The notes under the pieces are model-generated. The model worked only from the letters and a program-made list of their open reading frames with translations, did no database searches and was not told the origin of the DNA. A program made the position numbers and the translations under genes. From Sedimentibacter sp. SX930 (GTDB taxonomy: Bacteria > Bacillota > Bacilli > Lactobacillales > Aerococcaceae), in NCBI GenBank assembly GCA_002155105.1, contig MUZD01000001.1, positions 496,001-560,000 of the forward strand: a stretch of 64,000 bases of DNA, written 5' to 3'. Positions 52,477 to 62,429 of the stretch are shown here, one piece after another; positions within the stretch are counted from its first letter, which is position 1, and each line of letters opens with the position of its first letter.

Positions 52477-53445
52477 ATGGCGAATAAAGTGACCCATCCG
52501 ATCATGTTTCAAGGCGACCTGAAAAAGCAAGGCCCATATTTTGAAGGGTGGTATTTCAAGAGTGTATCGGCAGATGAAAAGACCGTCCTCAGCCTGATTC
52601 CCGGCATTTCGCTCACAGAGGAAGACCCGCATTGTTTTATCCAATATTCCTATGTCCACAGCGGAGAAGCGCTTGAAAAAGAGTTGCGGACCGGCTATAT
52701 CCGCTTTCCATTGTCTGCGTTTCAATACAACCAAACGCCATTTGTGCTGAAAGTCGGCAACAGCGTCTTTTCGGAAACGCTCGTCAGTGTGCATCTCGAA
52801 GAGGATGATTTCCGGATAGAAGGCATACTGAAACTAGGGCCATTCCAAGCGGTCAAACGCACACCGATGTCGCCATCCATCATGGGTTTCTTCGCCTACA
52901 TCCCGAACATGGAATGCTACCACGGCGTCATCAGCATGAATCACGCCATCGACGGAACTGTGGCGATTGGAACCAAGACCCGCGATTTTACAGGGGGCAA
53001 AGGCTACCTCGAAAAGGACTGGGGGACGTCTTTTCCGGAAGAGTATGTCTGGATCCAGTGCAATCATTTCCGGGACGAGGGCACCAGCCTTTTCTTCTCG
53101 GTGGCGAAAATCCCTTTTCGCGGATCCTCATTTGAGGGTTTCATCTGCAACTTTATCGTGGAAGGAGAGGAATACCGATTTGCGACCTATAACCGCAGCA
53201 CATTCACGTTGGGATTGTTGACCGATGACCGGATCGAAATCGAAGTTTCGCATGCCTCCGCTTCCCTTACCATCTGTGCGGAAGTGCTCCACGGCGGGGC
53301 TTTACTGGCACCGACCGAACAGGGAATGAATAAGTTAATCAAAGAAGGACTGTCCGGCATCGTCACTGTTGACTTCACCGATAAGAAAACCGGGAAAAAT
53401 TATCACGATGTCGGGAATGTAGCCGGCATCGAAGTCGTGCGCTAA
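52477..53445 (+). CDS. Tocopherol-cyclase-like family protein
   Basis: A 322-residue protein resembling the tocopherol cyclase family: QGPYFEGWYFKSVSADE at the N-terminus, HCFIQYSYVHSG, the central KGYLEKDWGTSFPEEYVWIQCNHF and the final NVAGIEVVR. Plant and cyanobacterial members close the chromanol ring of vitamin E, but Firmicutes do not make tocopherol, so the biochemical role here is unknown. ATG 52477 is chosen because AAAGGAAGAG lies upstream; an earlier in-frame start adds 22 unlikely residues. YjbQ follows 32 bp later. Confidence 0.8.
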   Translation: MANKVTHPIMFQGDLKKQGPYFEGWYFKSVSADEKTVLSLIPGISLTEEDPHCFIQYSYVHSGEALEKELRTGYIRFPLSAFQYNQTPFVLKVGNSVFSETLVSVHLEEDDFRIEGILKLGPFQAVKRTPMSPSIMGFFAYIPNMECYHGVISMNHAIDGTVAIGTKTRDFTGGKGYLEKDWGTSFPEEYVWIQCNHFRDEGTSLFFSVAKIPFRGSSFEGFICNFIVEGEEYRFATYNRSTFTLGLLTDDRIEIEVSHASASLTICAEVLHGGALLAPTEQGMNKLIKEGLSGIVTVDFTDKKTGKNYHDVGNVAGIEVVR

Positions 53446-53477
53446 ACGTTTTATCGAACGTAAGGGAGGGGAAGCAA

Positions 53478-53885
53478 TTGAGCCAAAATCTGTTCACGTA
53501 CCGCATCCAAACGAGCGGCAAACAGTCGCTGACGAACATCGATGTCTACCTCGAGGGTGCTTTGGCAAAAAGCGGCGTGAAGGACGGCATTCTGGTCGTC
53601 TTCTGTCCGCATACGACAGCCGCCATCACGATCAATGAAAACGCTTATCCGGATGTGCAGAAGGACCTGAATTGGGGTTATACTGACACGTTTCCGAACA
53701 AGGGGAGCTACAGGCACGTCGAAGGCAATTCTGATGCCCACATCAAGTCTTCTTTGACAGGCGTCAGCGAAACGATCATCTTGACGGAAGGAAAGATGCT
53801 GTTGGGGACTTGGCAAAGCATCTACTTCTGGGATTATGATGGCCCGCGCAACCGCAAATTCCACGTGAAGATCATCGCTGGATAA
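53478..53885 (+). CDS. YjbQ family protein (secondary thiamine-phosphate synthase enzyme)
   Basis: A 135-residue UPF0047/YjbQ protein. Conserved stretches: GILVVFCPHTTAAITINENA, SYRHVEGNSDAHIKSSLTG and LGTWQSIYFWDYDGPRNRK. His residues in HTTAAI and RHVEGNSDAH form the putative metal/active site. The E. coli protein has weak thiamine-phosphate synthase activity in vitro; the real role is unclear. TTG 53478 follows GGGAGGGGAAG. Confidence 0.88.
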   Translation: MSQNLFTYRIQTSGKQSLTNIDVYLEGALAKSGVKDGILVVFCPHTTAAITINENAYPDVQKDLNWGYTDTFPNKGSYRHVEGNSDAHIKSSLTGVSETIILTEGKMLLGTWQSIYFWDYDGPRNRKFHVKIIAG

Positions 53886-53913
53886 GTTTAAAAAAATGGT
53901 CCGAGCATATTAT

Positions 53914-53942
53914 TTCGAATTCGAGATAAAATTGTGTATAAT
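53914..53942 (+). promoter_or_regulatory. Promoter of the NUDIX gene
   Basis: TTCGAA (53914-53919), 17 bp, TATAAT (53937-53942). Confidence 0.6.
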
Positions 53943-53973
53943 GTAAGAAAAACAAGCGGTAGGTGATGGCATA

Positions 53974-54597
53974 ATGCTGGAGGATATCAAAAAAATATTG
54001 GCGGAACACGAACCCGAGCCGATCGGGGAACAGCGCTATTTCTCCGTCCTGCTCCCTTTGATCAGGGTGGACGGGGCGCTGCATGTCCTTTATGAGGTGC
54101 GGGGCGAGCATATCTCCCAACCGGGGGATACCTCATTCCCGGGCGGCGCAGTGGAGGCTGGGGAGAGCTTTGAAGAAACGGCGATCCGCGAAACAATGGA
54201 AGAGTTGAACATAAAAAGGGACAATATCAATATTTTGGGGGAAATGGACTATATCATGAACGAGCGCGCGATCATCCACTGCTACGTCGGGGAAATCGTC
54301 GGCGTGGACAAGGATGATATCCGCTTCAATAAGGAAGTTCAGGAAATTTTCACGGTGCCGCTCCAGTATTTCATGGACAACCGGCCGACCTATTATTCCT
54401 CGACGGTTCGGCTTGAACACCCGGATGATTTCCCGTTCGAACTGATTCCGAACGGCAGGGACTACAAATTCAGGATCGGCGTCCATAGCGTCCCGTTCTA
54501 CCATCTGGAGACCCATCGACTCTGGGGATTCACCGCGAACCTGACCGACCGCTTCGTGAGCATATTGGAACAAAATGAAAATCAGAACGCAGAATAA
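53974..54597 (+). CDS. NUDIX hydrolase, CoA pyrophosphatase type
   Basis: A 207-residue NUDIX protein. The box GGAVEAGESFEETAIRETMEEL occupies residues 57-78 (quoted here as GGAVEAGES then REtMEEL), with the metal-binding REXXEE. The preceding SQPGDTSFPGG matches the YeaB/CoA diphosphatase signature, so hydrolysis of coenzyme A to 4'-phosphopantetheine is the best guess. A strong terminator follows the stop. Confidence 0.86.
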   Translation: MLEDIKKILAEHEPEPIGEQRYFSVLLPLIRVDGALHVLYEVRGEHISQPGDTSFPGGAVEAGESFEETAIRETMEELNIKRDNINILGEMDYIMNERAIIHCYVGEIVGVDKDDIRFNKEVQEIFTVPLQYFMDNRPTYYSSTVRLEHPDDFPFELIPNGRDYKFRIGVHSVPFYHLETHRLWGFTANLTDRFVSILEQNENQNAE

Positions 54598-54637
54598 AAA
54601 GCATGAGCCCATTCATTTGAGGGCTCATGCTTTTTGC
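54596..54637 (+). terminator. Intrinsic terminator after the NUDIX gene
   Basis: AAAAGCATGAGCCC pairs with GGGCTCATGCTTTT. Confidence 0.9.
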
Positions 54638-54789
54638 GATAGATAAAGACACCTTGCTGGCATGTTCTGGTGATGAGTATATTGGCGCATCCGAAACAGG
54701 TTTAACTCTTAAAGGCCGCTTTTACGAAGCTGAGAGGCTGTTAGATGCTTTTGTCAGTTCTTTTTCTGGCAGCTGCCTAAAACACCTGA

Positions 54790-55227
54790 TCAGATGCTGA
54801 AAATATGATCCCGATACTTTTCGAAGCTAGCATGTACATGTGGTTGGACTTTCTTCAACGAAACAGGTCGGCCAGTCTCGTTCAGGAAACAATGCTTGCT
54901 TTTGCCGGTCGTGCGCAACTCGCCAGTTGCGACATCGATGACACGGTAGGTTAGGCCCAATTTAACCCCACTGTATGAATCGATTTCGGTCAGGACATAG
55001 ACGGAGTCCCCGAAACGGACCATCGTTTTGTAATGCGCTTCGACGGAAAGGACAGGGCTGATGATGCCGACCTCTTCCAATTTCGCGTAGTTCGCGCCGA
55101 TCTGGTCAAGGAAGTCCACGCGGGCTTCCTCGAACCAACGAATGTAATTGGAGTGGTGGATGATCTTCATCTGATCCGTTTCGTAGTATTGGGCGACGTG
55201 AACATAGGGCTTTAATTCATTTTTCAA
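54790..55227 (-). CDS. Acyl-CoA thioesterase, hotdog fold
   Basis: A 145-residue 4-hydroxybenzoyl-CoA thioesterase-like protein. ETDQMKIIHHSNYIRWFEEAR near residues 17-37 (quoted partly: TDQMKIIHHSNYIRWFEEAR) is the family's catalytic segment, with Asp and His; FLDQIG and GKSKHCFLN follow. Such enzymes release free acids from CoA thioesters. AAGGAGG precedes the ATG at 55227. The gene stands alone; the substrate is unknown. Confidence 0.88.
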   Translation of the reverse strand: MKNELKPYVHVAQYYETDQMKIIHHSNYIRWFEEARVDFLDQIGANYAKLEEVGIISPVLSVEAHYKTMVRFGDSVYVLTEIDSYSGVKLGLTYRVIDVATGELRTTGKSKHCFLNETGRPVSLKKVQPHVHASFEKYRDHIFSI

Positions 55228-55315
55228 AAAAGGTTCCTCCTTGGGCAGTTCATTACGGATATGAAAGAGCTATCCCGAAATGAGCTGTCTTTCTTCTTGC
55301 TGATAGGTCGCTAGT
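55228..55315. other. Short leader/intergenic segment of the thioesterase gene
   Basis: It holds the ribosome binding site (AAGGAGG on the minus strand) and leads into the TGTCCGAT array. No promoter is clear. Confidence 0.4.
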
Positions 55316-55394
55316 TGTCCGATTCCTTGCGGTTATCGGACAACGCTCGAAGCGTGTGGAAGCTGGTTGTCCGATTCATTATGGTTATCGGACA
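55316..55394. repeat. Tandem hairpin array, TGTCCGAT family, second locus (2 units)
   Basis: Two 27-bp units begin at 55316 and 55368, 52 bp apart. Both are TGTCCGATTC...GGTTATCGGACA. The family matches 15115-15245. Confidence 0.82.
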
Positions 55395-55474
55395 TTTACT
55401 GATATGACTCTAGGGAAAGCGGCACGAAAGGGAGGTCTCCTTTGGAGCCTCCCCTTCTTGTGCTTATAATAAGT

Positions 55475-55592
55475 TGTCTAGCTACACGGGTAAGCCCTTC
55501 GGAATTTAGATAAATCGTACCTATTGCGCTCTACGATGCTCAGTCGGCACGATTTCCTAAAATTCTTTCAGGGCTGAACGAACCCGTTCCGC
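55475..55592. repeat. Long stem element, copy 2 (3' of pyc)
   Basis: TGTCTAGC leads into ACGGGT...AACCCGT outer arms, GCCC/GGGC, GGAATTTAG with TAAAATTC and AAATCGT/ACGATTT. The apex holds ATTGCGCTCTACGATGCTCA, nearly identical to copy 1 at 19447-19567, while the arms differ but remain paired. It ends 13 bp from the pyc stop codon. Confidence 0.75.
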
Positions 55593-55604
55593 TTTTCTAT
55601 TTTT

Positions 55605-58600
55605 TTATTTTGCTTCGATTTCGATCAATAGGTCTCCGGCTTCGATCTGATCGCCGTCGATGACGTAGATCTGATCGACGACACCGTTGATTGTGGAACG
55701 GATCATCGTTTCCATTTTCATCGCTTCGGTGATCACGACTGGATCGCCTTGCGAAACGCGGTCGCCGCGTTTGACGAGAACTTCCAATACAGAACCCGGC
55801 ATTGTTGCGCCGACGTGTTCTTTGTTTGTAGGTTCCGCTTTTTTGCGGATCGCTTTCGTGCTGGTGATGGACATGTCTTTGACTTCAATTTCACGGCCTT
55901 GGCCATTCAGGTCGAAGTAAAGGATGCGCATCCCGTCCGAATCAGGTTCCCCGATCGAGTTCAATTTGATGATCAAGGTTTTTCCTTTTTCGATCTGAAC
56001 TTCGATCTGCTCGCCCATACGCATGCCGTGGAAGAAAGTAGGGGTATCAAGTTTTGTGACATCGCCGAACTTATCGTAGACTGCGATATAATCCAGGAAG
56101 ATTTGCGGGTACATCAGGTAGCTGATGACATCCTCATCGCTGGCTGGGCGTTGGATTTTCTCCTCCAACTCGGCCTTCAAGGCAACAAAGTCGATCGGTT
56201 CACGCAGGCTGCCAGGTCTTACTGTGATGGCTTGTTTGCCTTTCAGGATGATCTCCTGCAATCTTTCAGGGAATCCGCCTGTCGGTTGACCCAAGTCGCC
56301 TTTGAAGAAGCTGATGACGGATTCAGGGAAGTCGATGGTATCGCCTTTTGCGTAGACATCTTCTTCATTCAGTTTGTTTTGGACCATGAAGAGGGCCATA
56401 TCGCCGACAACTTTTGAGGATGGCGTCACTTTCACGATGTCGCCGAACATTTTGTTCACGTCAGCGTACATTTCTTTGACTTTATCCCACTCGTCGTTCA
56501 AGCCGACAGCATTCGCCTGTTGTTGCAGGTTCGTGTATTGTCCGCCCGGCATTTGGTGGTCGTAGACTTCTGTCGAAGTCGTTTGGATGCCGCCTTCGAA
56601 TTCTTCGTAGTAATCACGGATATCTTCCCAATAGCGGTTGATTTTGTGCACGTTGTGGATGTTGATTTCCGGCTCGTGCTCAGAACCTTCCAATGCATAG
56701 TACAAGCTGCTCATGCTCGGTTGGCTGGTCGTACCACTCATGGCACTCATGGCCACGTCTACGATGTCGACGCCGGCTTTGATCGCTTCTGAGTATGTGT
56801 AGATGCCGTTTCCGCTTGTATCATGCGTATGCAGATGGATCGGCAGATCGACGGTATCCTTCAACTCGCTGATCAGACGGTAAGCCGCTTGCGGTTTCAA
56901 AAGGCCTGCCATATCCTTGATCGCGATGATGTGTGCGCCCAGTGATTCAAGCTCTTTAGCCATCTCTTTGTAGTATTGGATCGTGTATTTCGTTTGTGTC
57001 GGATCATTGATATCGCCTGTGTAACAAATGGCTGCTTCAGCGATCTTATCGTTATCGCGTACGTACTGGATGCTTCTTTCCATTTGCTTCGTCCAGTTCA
57101 AGCTGTCGAAGATACGGAAAACGTCGATCCCGTTTTTAGCGGCAAGTCTGATGAACTCTTCCAAACCGTTATCCGGATAGTTTTGGTATCCGACTGCATT
57201 CGATCCACGGAACAGCATCTGCAATAAAGTATCCGGCATTTGCGAGCGCAGTTTCTTCAATCGTTTCCAAGGATCTTCGCTCAGGAAGCGGTAGGCAACG
57301 TCGAAGGTTGCGCCTCCCCACATTTCCGAAGAGAACAATTGCGGAATTGCTGCTTGCGTTTCGGCTGCGATGGCTTGCATCTCGTTTGTGCGGATACGGG
57401 TAGCCAACAAACTTTGGTGCGCGTCACGGAAAGTCGTATCCGTCAAGAGCACACGGTTTTGATTCTTGATCCATTGGCTGACGGCTGCAGGGCCTTTTTC
57501 ATCCAAAATGTTTTTGGCTGTGATGATTTTTTGTTCCGGCACGACAATGTCAGTCGGAATTCTAGGCTTATCATAGAATTTCTTGTGGCCTTTTTGGATG
57601 CCCGGGAAGCCGTTGACTGTGATGTTTCCGATGTATTGCATCGTTTTGTTACCACGGTCGCGCGTTTTAGGGAATTCGAACAATTCCGGCGTCGTATCGA
57701 TGAATGTCGTTTTCGCATCGCCTGATACAAAAATCGGGTGCGTAATGACATTGAACATGAACGGAATGTTCGTTTTCACGCCACGGATACGGAATTCGAT
57801 CAGGGAACGTTCCATTTTGCTGACGGCTTGATCAAATGTCGAAGCGTGTACGCATAATTTAACCAATAAGGAGTCGAAGAACGGTGTTACGACCGTACCT
57901 TGGAATCCATTACCCGCATCCAATCGGATTCCGAAGCCGCCTGGAGAACGGTAAGTGTTGATTTTTCCGGTGTCAGGGAAGAAATTGTTCAACGGATCTT
58001 CCGTCGTGATTCGGCATTGGATAGCAGCGCCGATCAATGGGATATTTGCCTGTTGTGGGATGCCGATTTCTTTATGCAGATCTTGTCCTTGGGCGATCAG
58101 GATCTGTGATTGCACGATATCGACTCCTGTGATCAATTCTGTGATTGTGTGCTCCACTTGGACACGCGGATTCACTTCGATGAAGTAGAATTGGTCGCCT
58201 TCCAAAAGGAATTCTACAGTTCCGGCATTCACATAGCCGACGTGTTTCATCAATTGAAGTGCAGAGTTGCAGATTTCATGGCGGACTTGATCCGACATGG
58301 AAACGCATGGTGCCACTTCGACAACTTTTTGATGGCGGCGTTGCACGGAGCAGTCGCGCTCGTAAAGGTGAACGATGTTGCCATGCTCATCCCCTAAAAT
58401 CTGGATTTCGATGTGCTTAGGATCCTGGATGTATTTTTCGACATAAATTTCATCGCTGCCGAATGCTGCCAAAGCTTCACTGCGGGCTCTTTCGAAACCT
58501 TCGCGGGCTTCTTGTTCATTGAAGGCCATACGCATGCCGCGTCCGCCGCCGCCTAAAGCCGCTTTGATCATGATCGGGTAGTTGTAGGTTTCCGCAAACT

Positions 58601-59036
58601 CGATGACTTCGTCGATGTTTGCGACTGGACCGTCCGAACCAGGGATTGATTGGATGCCGGCTTCCACAGCTGCAACTTTTGCTTTGATTTTATCGCCAAA
58701 AATGTCCAGATGTTCCAAAGAAGGGCCAATGAATTTGATGCCTTCTTCTTGGCAACGTCTAGCGAAGTCGATATTTTCAGATAAGAAACCATATCCAGGA
58801 TGAATGCCGTCTGCACCGGATTCTTTAGCGATGCGGATAAGGTCTTCGATGTCCAGATAGGCGTCGATAGGCTTTTTGCCTTTTCCGACCAAATAGGCTT
58901 CATCTGCTTTAAAACGGTGCACAGAACCTTCATCCTCTTGCGCGTAAACGCCAACAGTAGGGATTTTCAGTTCAGTCAGTGCACGAAATACACGTATCGC
59001 GATTTCGCCGCGATTTGCAACCAAAACTTTTTTCAA
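55605..59036 (-). CDS. pyc: Pyruvate carboxylase
   Basis: Pyc carboxylates pyruvate to oxaloacetate, supplying aspartate and 2-oxoglutarate for biosynthesis. The ~1143-residue single-chain enzyme has the biotin carboxylase domain (KVLVANRGEIAIRVFRAL, the ATP-grasp loop GGGGRGMRMA), the carboxyltransferase domain (DTTFRDAHQSLLATRIR, metal-binding HLHTHDTSG) and a C-terminal biotinyl domain with the modified Lys in EAMKMETM. TTG 59036 is preferred, with GAGGTGG upstream; GTG 59045 is an alternative. It is transcribed alone, and the long stem element follows directly. Confidence 0.96.
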   Translation of the reverse strand: MKKVLVANRGEIAIRVFRALTELKIPTVGVYAQEDEGSVHRFKADEAYLVGKGKKPIDAYLDIEDLIRIAKESGADGIHPGYGFLSENIDFARRCQEEGIKFIGPSLEHLDIFGDKIKAKVAAVEAGIQSIPGSDGPVANIDEVIEFAETYNYPIMIKAALGGGGRGMRMAFNEQEAREGFERARSEALAAFGSDEIYVEKYIQDPKHIEIQILGDEHGNIVHLYERDCSVQRRHQKVVEVAPCVSMSDQVRHEICNSALQLMKHVGYVNAGTVEFLLEGDQFYFIEVNPRVQVEHTITELITGVDIVQSQILIAQGQDLHKEIGIPQQANIPLIGAAIQCRITTEDPLNNFFPDTGKINTYRSPGGFGIRLDAGNGFQGTVVTPFFDSLLVKLCVHASTFDQAVSKMERSLIEFRIRGVKTNIPFMFNVITHPIFVSGDAKTTFIDTTPELFEFPKTRDRGNKTMQYIGNITVNGFPGIQKGHKKFYDKPRIPTDIVVPEQKIITAKNILDEKGPAAVSQWIKNQNRVLLTDTTFRDAHQSLLATRIRTNEMQAIAAETQAAIPQLFSSEMWGGATFDVAYRFLSEDPWKRLKKLRSQMPDTLLQMLFRGSNAVGYQNYPDNGLEEFIRLAAKNGIDVFRIFDSLNWTKQMERSIQYVRDNDKIAEAAICYTGDINDPTQTKYTIQYYKEMAKELESLGAHIIAIKDMAGLLKPQAAYRLISELKDTVDLPIHLHTHDTSGNGIYTYSEAIKAGVDIVDVAMSAMSGTTSQPSMSSLYYALEGSEHEPEINIHNVHKINRYWEDIRDYYEEFEGGIQTTSTEVYDHQMPGGQYTNLQQQANAVGLNDEWDKVKEMYADVNKMFGDIVKVTPSSKVVGDMALFMVQNKLNEEDVYAKGDTIDFPESVISFFKGDLGQPTGGFPERLQEIILKGKQAITVRPGSLREPIDFVALKAELEEKIQRPASDEDVISYLMYPQIFLDYIAVYDKFGDVTKLDTPTFFHGMRMGEQIEVQIEKGKTLIIKLNSIGEPDSDGMRILYFDLNGQGREIEVKDMSITSTKAIRKKAEPTNKEHVGATMPGSVLEVLVKRGDRVSQGDPVVITEAMKMETMIRSTINGVVDQIYVIDGDQIEAGDLLIEIEAK

Positions 59037-59490
59037 TATTTCCACCTCGCCAGTTTTATTAAATTCAGAAACATTTCTTATACAATGATTAAAAATGATT
59101 CGTGATTTCCGCCAAAGATGAAAATTTGGCGAGAGAAATCAATTATATCTTTTTAATTATTCATTTTACACATTATTCTGCTTGTTTACAACTACCTTTT
59201 TAAGAATTGATTAATAATTGAGTAAAATGTCATTTTTAGACAAAATACGAACTATTTAAAATATAGGTCTTCATAACGTAAGCATATTTTTCGTAATTTG
59301 AAATGAACCATGCTATTGTGAGGATGGATTTGCGTTTAATGCGAACGATCTATTATGAGAGTATATTGCCCGTTTTCTGTGCTAAAATAGATAACAAAGG
59401 GACGTGAAGCGGTTACACGTTAATGTGACGGAAAGCCGAATAACAGTCGTAAAAAATGCGGAATCCAGGAAAGAAAAGGGGGATTTGTAC
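59037..59490. promoter_or_regulatory. Divergent region pyc / gcvT
   Basis: Upstream of gcvT a TGCTAAAAT extended -10 lies at 59382-59390. The expected transcript then begins with a hairpin ACGTG...CACGT near 59402-59420. I looked for glycine riboswitch motifs and did not recognise them. The rest is AT-rich. Confidence 0.45.
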
Positions 59491-60606
59491 GTGAGTGAAC
59501 CAACGATAGGCAAACGCACGCCATTATTTGATTATTATAAAGCGAACGGCGTGAAGCTGATTGATTTCGGGGGCTGGGAGATGCCAATCCAATTTACCGG
59601 TATCCTAGCCGAGCATGAGGCGGTCCGTGAACGCGCCGGACTGTTCGATTGTTCGCATATGGGGGAGATCGAAATTAATGGTAATGAAGCGGAAAGCTAC
59701 CTGAACGGTCTGCTGACGAATGATGTCAGCGTGATGAGCATCGGACAAGCCCAATACAATATCATGTGTTATCCGGATGGCGGGGCAGTGGATGATGTCA
59801 TCCTGTTCAAAATGGACGAAGAGCGCTACCTATTGGTCTGCAATGCTTCCAACACGGATAAAGTCTATGCATGGATGCAAGAGAACAATGGATCGGAAGC
59901 GATCCTCAACAATATTTCCGACAGCATCGGCCTGCTCGCCCTGCAGGGACCGGCAGCCATCAAAATCCTGAAGGAACTGACGGAAGCCGATCTGGATGCC
60001 ATCGGAAATTACCATTTCATCGCGGACCAGGAAGTGGCGGGCATTCCGCATGTCCTGATTTCGAGGACGGGCTACACCGGCGAAGATGGCTTTGAATTGT
60101 ATCTGGCGAGCGAGCAGACCGCTTCCTTATGGGAAAAACTGTTGGCCGCCGGAGAAGCCTACGGGGTGTTGCCTTGCGGACTCGGTTCGCGGGACACGCT
60201 GCGCCTGGAAGCAGGGATGCCGCTCTACGGGCATGAATTGTCCGAGGAAATCAATCCGTTGGCGGCCGGGCTGGGATTTGCGGTCAAGACGAAAAAAACG
60301 AGCGATTTTATCGGAAAAACTGCCTTGACGGCAATCCGCGAAAACGGACCAACCGAAAAGATCATCGGTTTCGAAGCAACCGAAAGAGGGATCCCGCGCG
60401 AAGGATACAAAGTTTTTTCTTTGGACGGTGAAGAAATCGGGATCGTCACTTCCGGTACGCAGTCGCCGACTCTGAAGAAAAGCATCGGAATGGCTTTGGT
60501 GAAGTCGGAAGCGGCCGCCATCGGCACAGAAATCCAGATCGAAATACGCAACAAACGCATCCAAGCGACAATCATTCCAAAATCTTTCTACAAAAGAGCG
60601 AAATAA
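59491..60606 (+). CDS. gcvT: Glycine cleavage system aminomethyltransferase (T protein)
   Basis: GcvT transfers the methylene group from the H protein to tetrahydrofolate, releasing ammonia. The 371-residue protein has [56 protein letters not shown] and [23 protein letters not shown] 59491 is preferred, with AAAGGGGGA upstream; the frame is open further 5' but lacks family similarity. It is first in gcvT-gcvH-gcvPA-gcvPB. Confidence 0.95.
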   Translation: MSEPTIGKRTPLFDYYKANGVKLIDFGGWEMPIQFTGILAEHEAVRERAGLFDCSHMGEIEINGNEAESYLNGLLTNDVSVMSIGQAQYNIMCYPDGGAVDDVILFKMDEERYLLVCNASNTDKVYAWMQENNGSEAILNNISDSIGLLALQGPAAIKILKELTEADLDAIGNYHFIADQEVAGIPHVLISRTGYTGEDGFELYLASEQTASLWEKLLAAGEAYGVLPCGLGSRDTLRLEAGMPLYGHELSEEINPLAAGLGFAVKTKKTSDFIGKTALTAIRENGPTEKIIGFEATERGIPREGYKVFSLDGEEIGIVTSGTQSPTLKKSIGMALVKSEAAAIGTEIQIEIRNKRIQATIIPKSFYKRAK

Positions 60607-60676
60607 AAAAACTAATAAGCAATCATACTAATGAAAAAAATAATAAACCAGCGCACCGCGCGGAAGGATGATCAAA

Positions 60677-61072
60677 ATGGCAGACCACAAAAATTTTTAT
60701 TACACAAAAGAGCATGAATGGGTAGAAAAAATCACGGAAGATACGGTACGCATTGGCATTACGGAACATGCGGCGGAACAATTGGGCGACATCGTGTTCG
60801 TGGATTTCGTGGCCGATCTGGATGCGGAATTGGCCAAAGGGGACGAAGCGGTCACTGTCGAATCCGTAAAATCAGTATCGGAAGTGTATGCGCCTGTGTC
60901 CGGAACGGTGATCAAGCAAAATGAAGCTTTGGCTGATGCGCCGGAAACCGTCAATGCGGAAGCTTTTGCAGGCGGCTGGATGTACGAAATGACCTTGAGC
61001 GATGCCAGCGAATTGGATGAATTATTGAGCTACGACGAATATGAAGCTTTCGTGGCCGAGGAGGAAGCGTAA
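60677..61072 (+). CDS. gcvH: Glycine cleavage system H protein
   Basis: The lipoyl carrier shuttling the aminomethyl group between P, T and L proteins. 131 residues; the lipoylated lysine is probably Lys65 in VESVKSVSEVYAP. The start KNFYYTKEHEWVE is typical. ATG 60677 has GGAAGG upstream; ATG 60668 is too close. The stop is one base before gcvPA. Confidence 0.95.
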   Translation: MADHKNFYYTKEHEWVEKITEDTVRIGITEHAAEQLGDIVFVDFVADLDAELAKGDEAVTVESVKSVSEVYAPVSGTVIKQNEALADAPETVNAEAFAGGWMYEMTLSDASELDELLSYDEYEAFVAEEEA

Positions 61073-61073
61073 A

Positions 61074-62429
61074 ATGACTGAGGAGCCATTCCGTTATCTA
61101 CCGGATACAGCCGAAGATGAAAAGGAAATGCTGGCCGTAATCGGGGTCGAGAGCATGGAGGACCTGTTCACGGATATCCCTGAAGAGATCCGCCTGAAGG
61201 AAGAACTGGCGATTCCGGCTGCCGTTTCCGAATCGGAACTATTGAAACAAATGAAAGATTTGGCCGAAAAAAACGTCAGCGCCGGGCAGATGCCGATCTT
61301 CATGGGCGCCGGTACTTATGATCATTACATTCCGAGCGTGGTCGATGCAGTGATTTCGCGCTCCGAATTCTATACGGCCTATACCCCTTATCAGGCGGAA
61401 GCCAGCCAAGGGGAACTGCAGGCGATTTTCGAATTCCAATCGATGATCAGCGAATTGACCGGAATGGAAGCGACAAACTCTTCCTTATATGATGGTTTCG
61501 CTTCCTTGAGCGAAGCAGTCGGTTTGGCAGCGGCAGTCACGAAAAGGAACGAAATCGTCCTCTCGCAGTCAGTCCACCCGAACGCTCGTGCAGTCGTCCA
61601 TGCTGCTGCAAAAGGCCGCGGACTGGATGTGATCGAAGTGTTGATGGAGAAGGATGTCACCAACTTCAATGTGACGCGATGCCTGACTACGCCGGATACC
61701 GCGGCGATTGTCGTCCAGTATCCGAATTTCTTCGGATCGGTCGAAGATTTGGCTGTCGTCAAAAAAATCGCCGAAGACAAAGGCGCGCTGTTGATCGTGA
61801 TGGCCAATCCATTGGCGCTGGGAATCCTCGAAGCGCCCGGCAATTTGGGTGCGGATATCGTCGTCGGCGACACGCAGCCGTTCGGTTTGCCGATGTCATT
61901 CGGCGGCCCTCACTGCGGTTACTTCTCCGTGAACCAGAAGCATATCCGCAAAGTTCCCGGCAGAATCGTCGGGGAAACGCTTGATGCCGATGGAGAGCGC
62001 GCGTTTGTCCTGACGCTCCAGAGCAGGGAGCAGCATATCCGCCGCGAAAAAGCGACTTCCTATATGAGTTCGAACCAAGCCTTGAATGCCTTGGCCTCCG
62101 CCGTCTGCATGGCAGCCCTCGGGAAACAGGGTGTCCAGGAAATGGCGCAACTGAACGTCGACAAAGCGGCTTATCTTGCCCAAGCTTTGCAGGATAAAGG
62201 CTTCGCGATCCTGAACCAGTCGCCGTTCTTCAATGAGTTCGTCATCGATCTGCCTTTCCCGGCCGAAGAAGCCAACCGCGCTCTGCTGGAGGCGGGCATC
62301 ATCGGCGGCTACAGCTTGGCGGAAACCTATAAAAAACCAAATCAATTGTTGGTTTGTGCCACCGAAAAACGCACGAAGGAAGAAATCGACCGATTCATTG
62401 CGGTATTGGAGGGTATGAATCATGCGTAA
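61074..62429 (+). CDS. gcvPA: Glycine dehydrogenase (decarboxylating) subunit 1
   Basis: The N-terminal half of P protein as a separate subunit, 451 residues. [18 protein letters not shown] at the start, [37 protein letters not shown] (in part) and [12 protein letters not shown] are characteristic. AGGAGGAAG lies in the gcvH end before ATG 61074. It overlaps gcvPB by 8 bp. Confidence 0.95.
   Translation: MTEEPFRYLPDTAEDEKEMLAVIGVESMEDLFTDIPEEIRLKEELAIPAAVSESELLKQMKDLAEKNVSAGQMPIFMGAGTYDHYIPSVVDAVISRSEFYTAYTPYQAEASQGELQAIFEFQSMISELTGMEATNSSLYDGFASLSEAVGLAAAVTKRNEIVLSQSVHPNARAVVHAAAKGRGLDVIEVLMEKDVTNFNVTRCLTTPDTAAIVVQYPNFFGSVEDLAVVKKIAEDKGALLIVMANPLALGILEAPGNLGADIVVGDTQPFGLPMSFGGPHCGYFSVNQKHIRKVPGRIVGETLDADGERAFVLTLQSREQHIRREKATSYMSSNQALNALASAVCMAALGKQGVQEMAQLNVDKAAYLAQALQDKGFAILNQSPFFNEFVIDLPFPAEEANRALLEAGIIGGYSLAETYKKPNQLLVCATEKRTKEEIDRFIAVLEGMNHA

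Noticed and set aside
54627-54800. 57-codon frame between the NUDIX and thioesterase genes
   Set aside because: Its ATG lies inside the NUDIX terminator hairpin, there is no ribosome binding site, and no family was recognised. It could be a gene remnant, but evidence is too thin.
59380-59490. Glycine riboswitch upstream of gcvT
   Set aside because: The expected tandem glycine aptamer motifs were not recognised, and the leader after the putative promoter is short.
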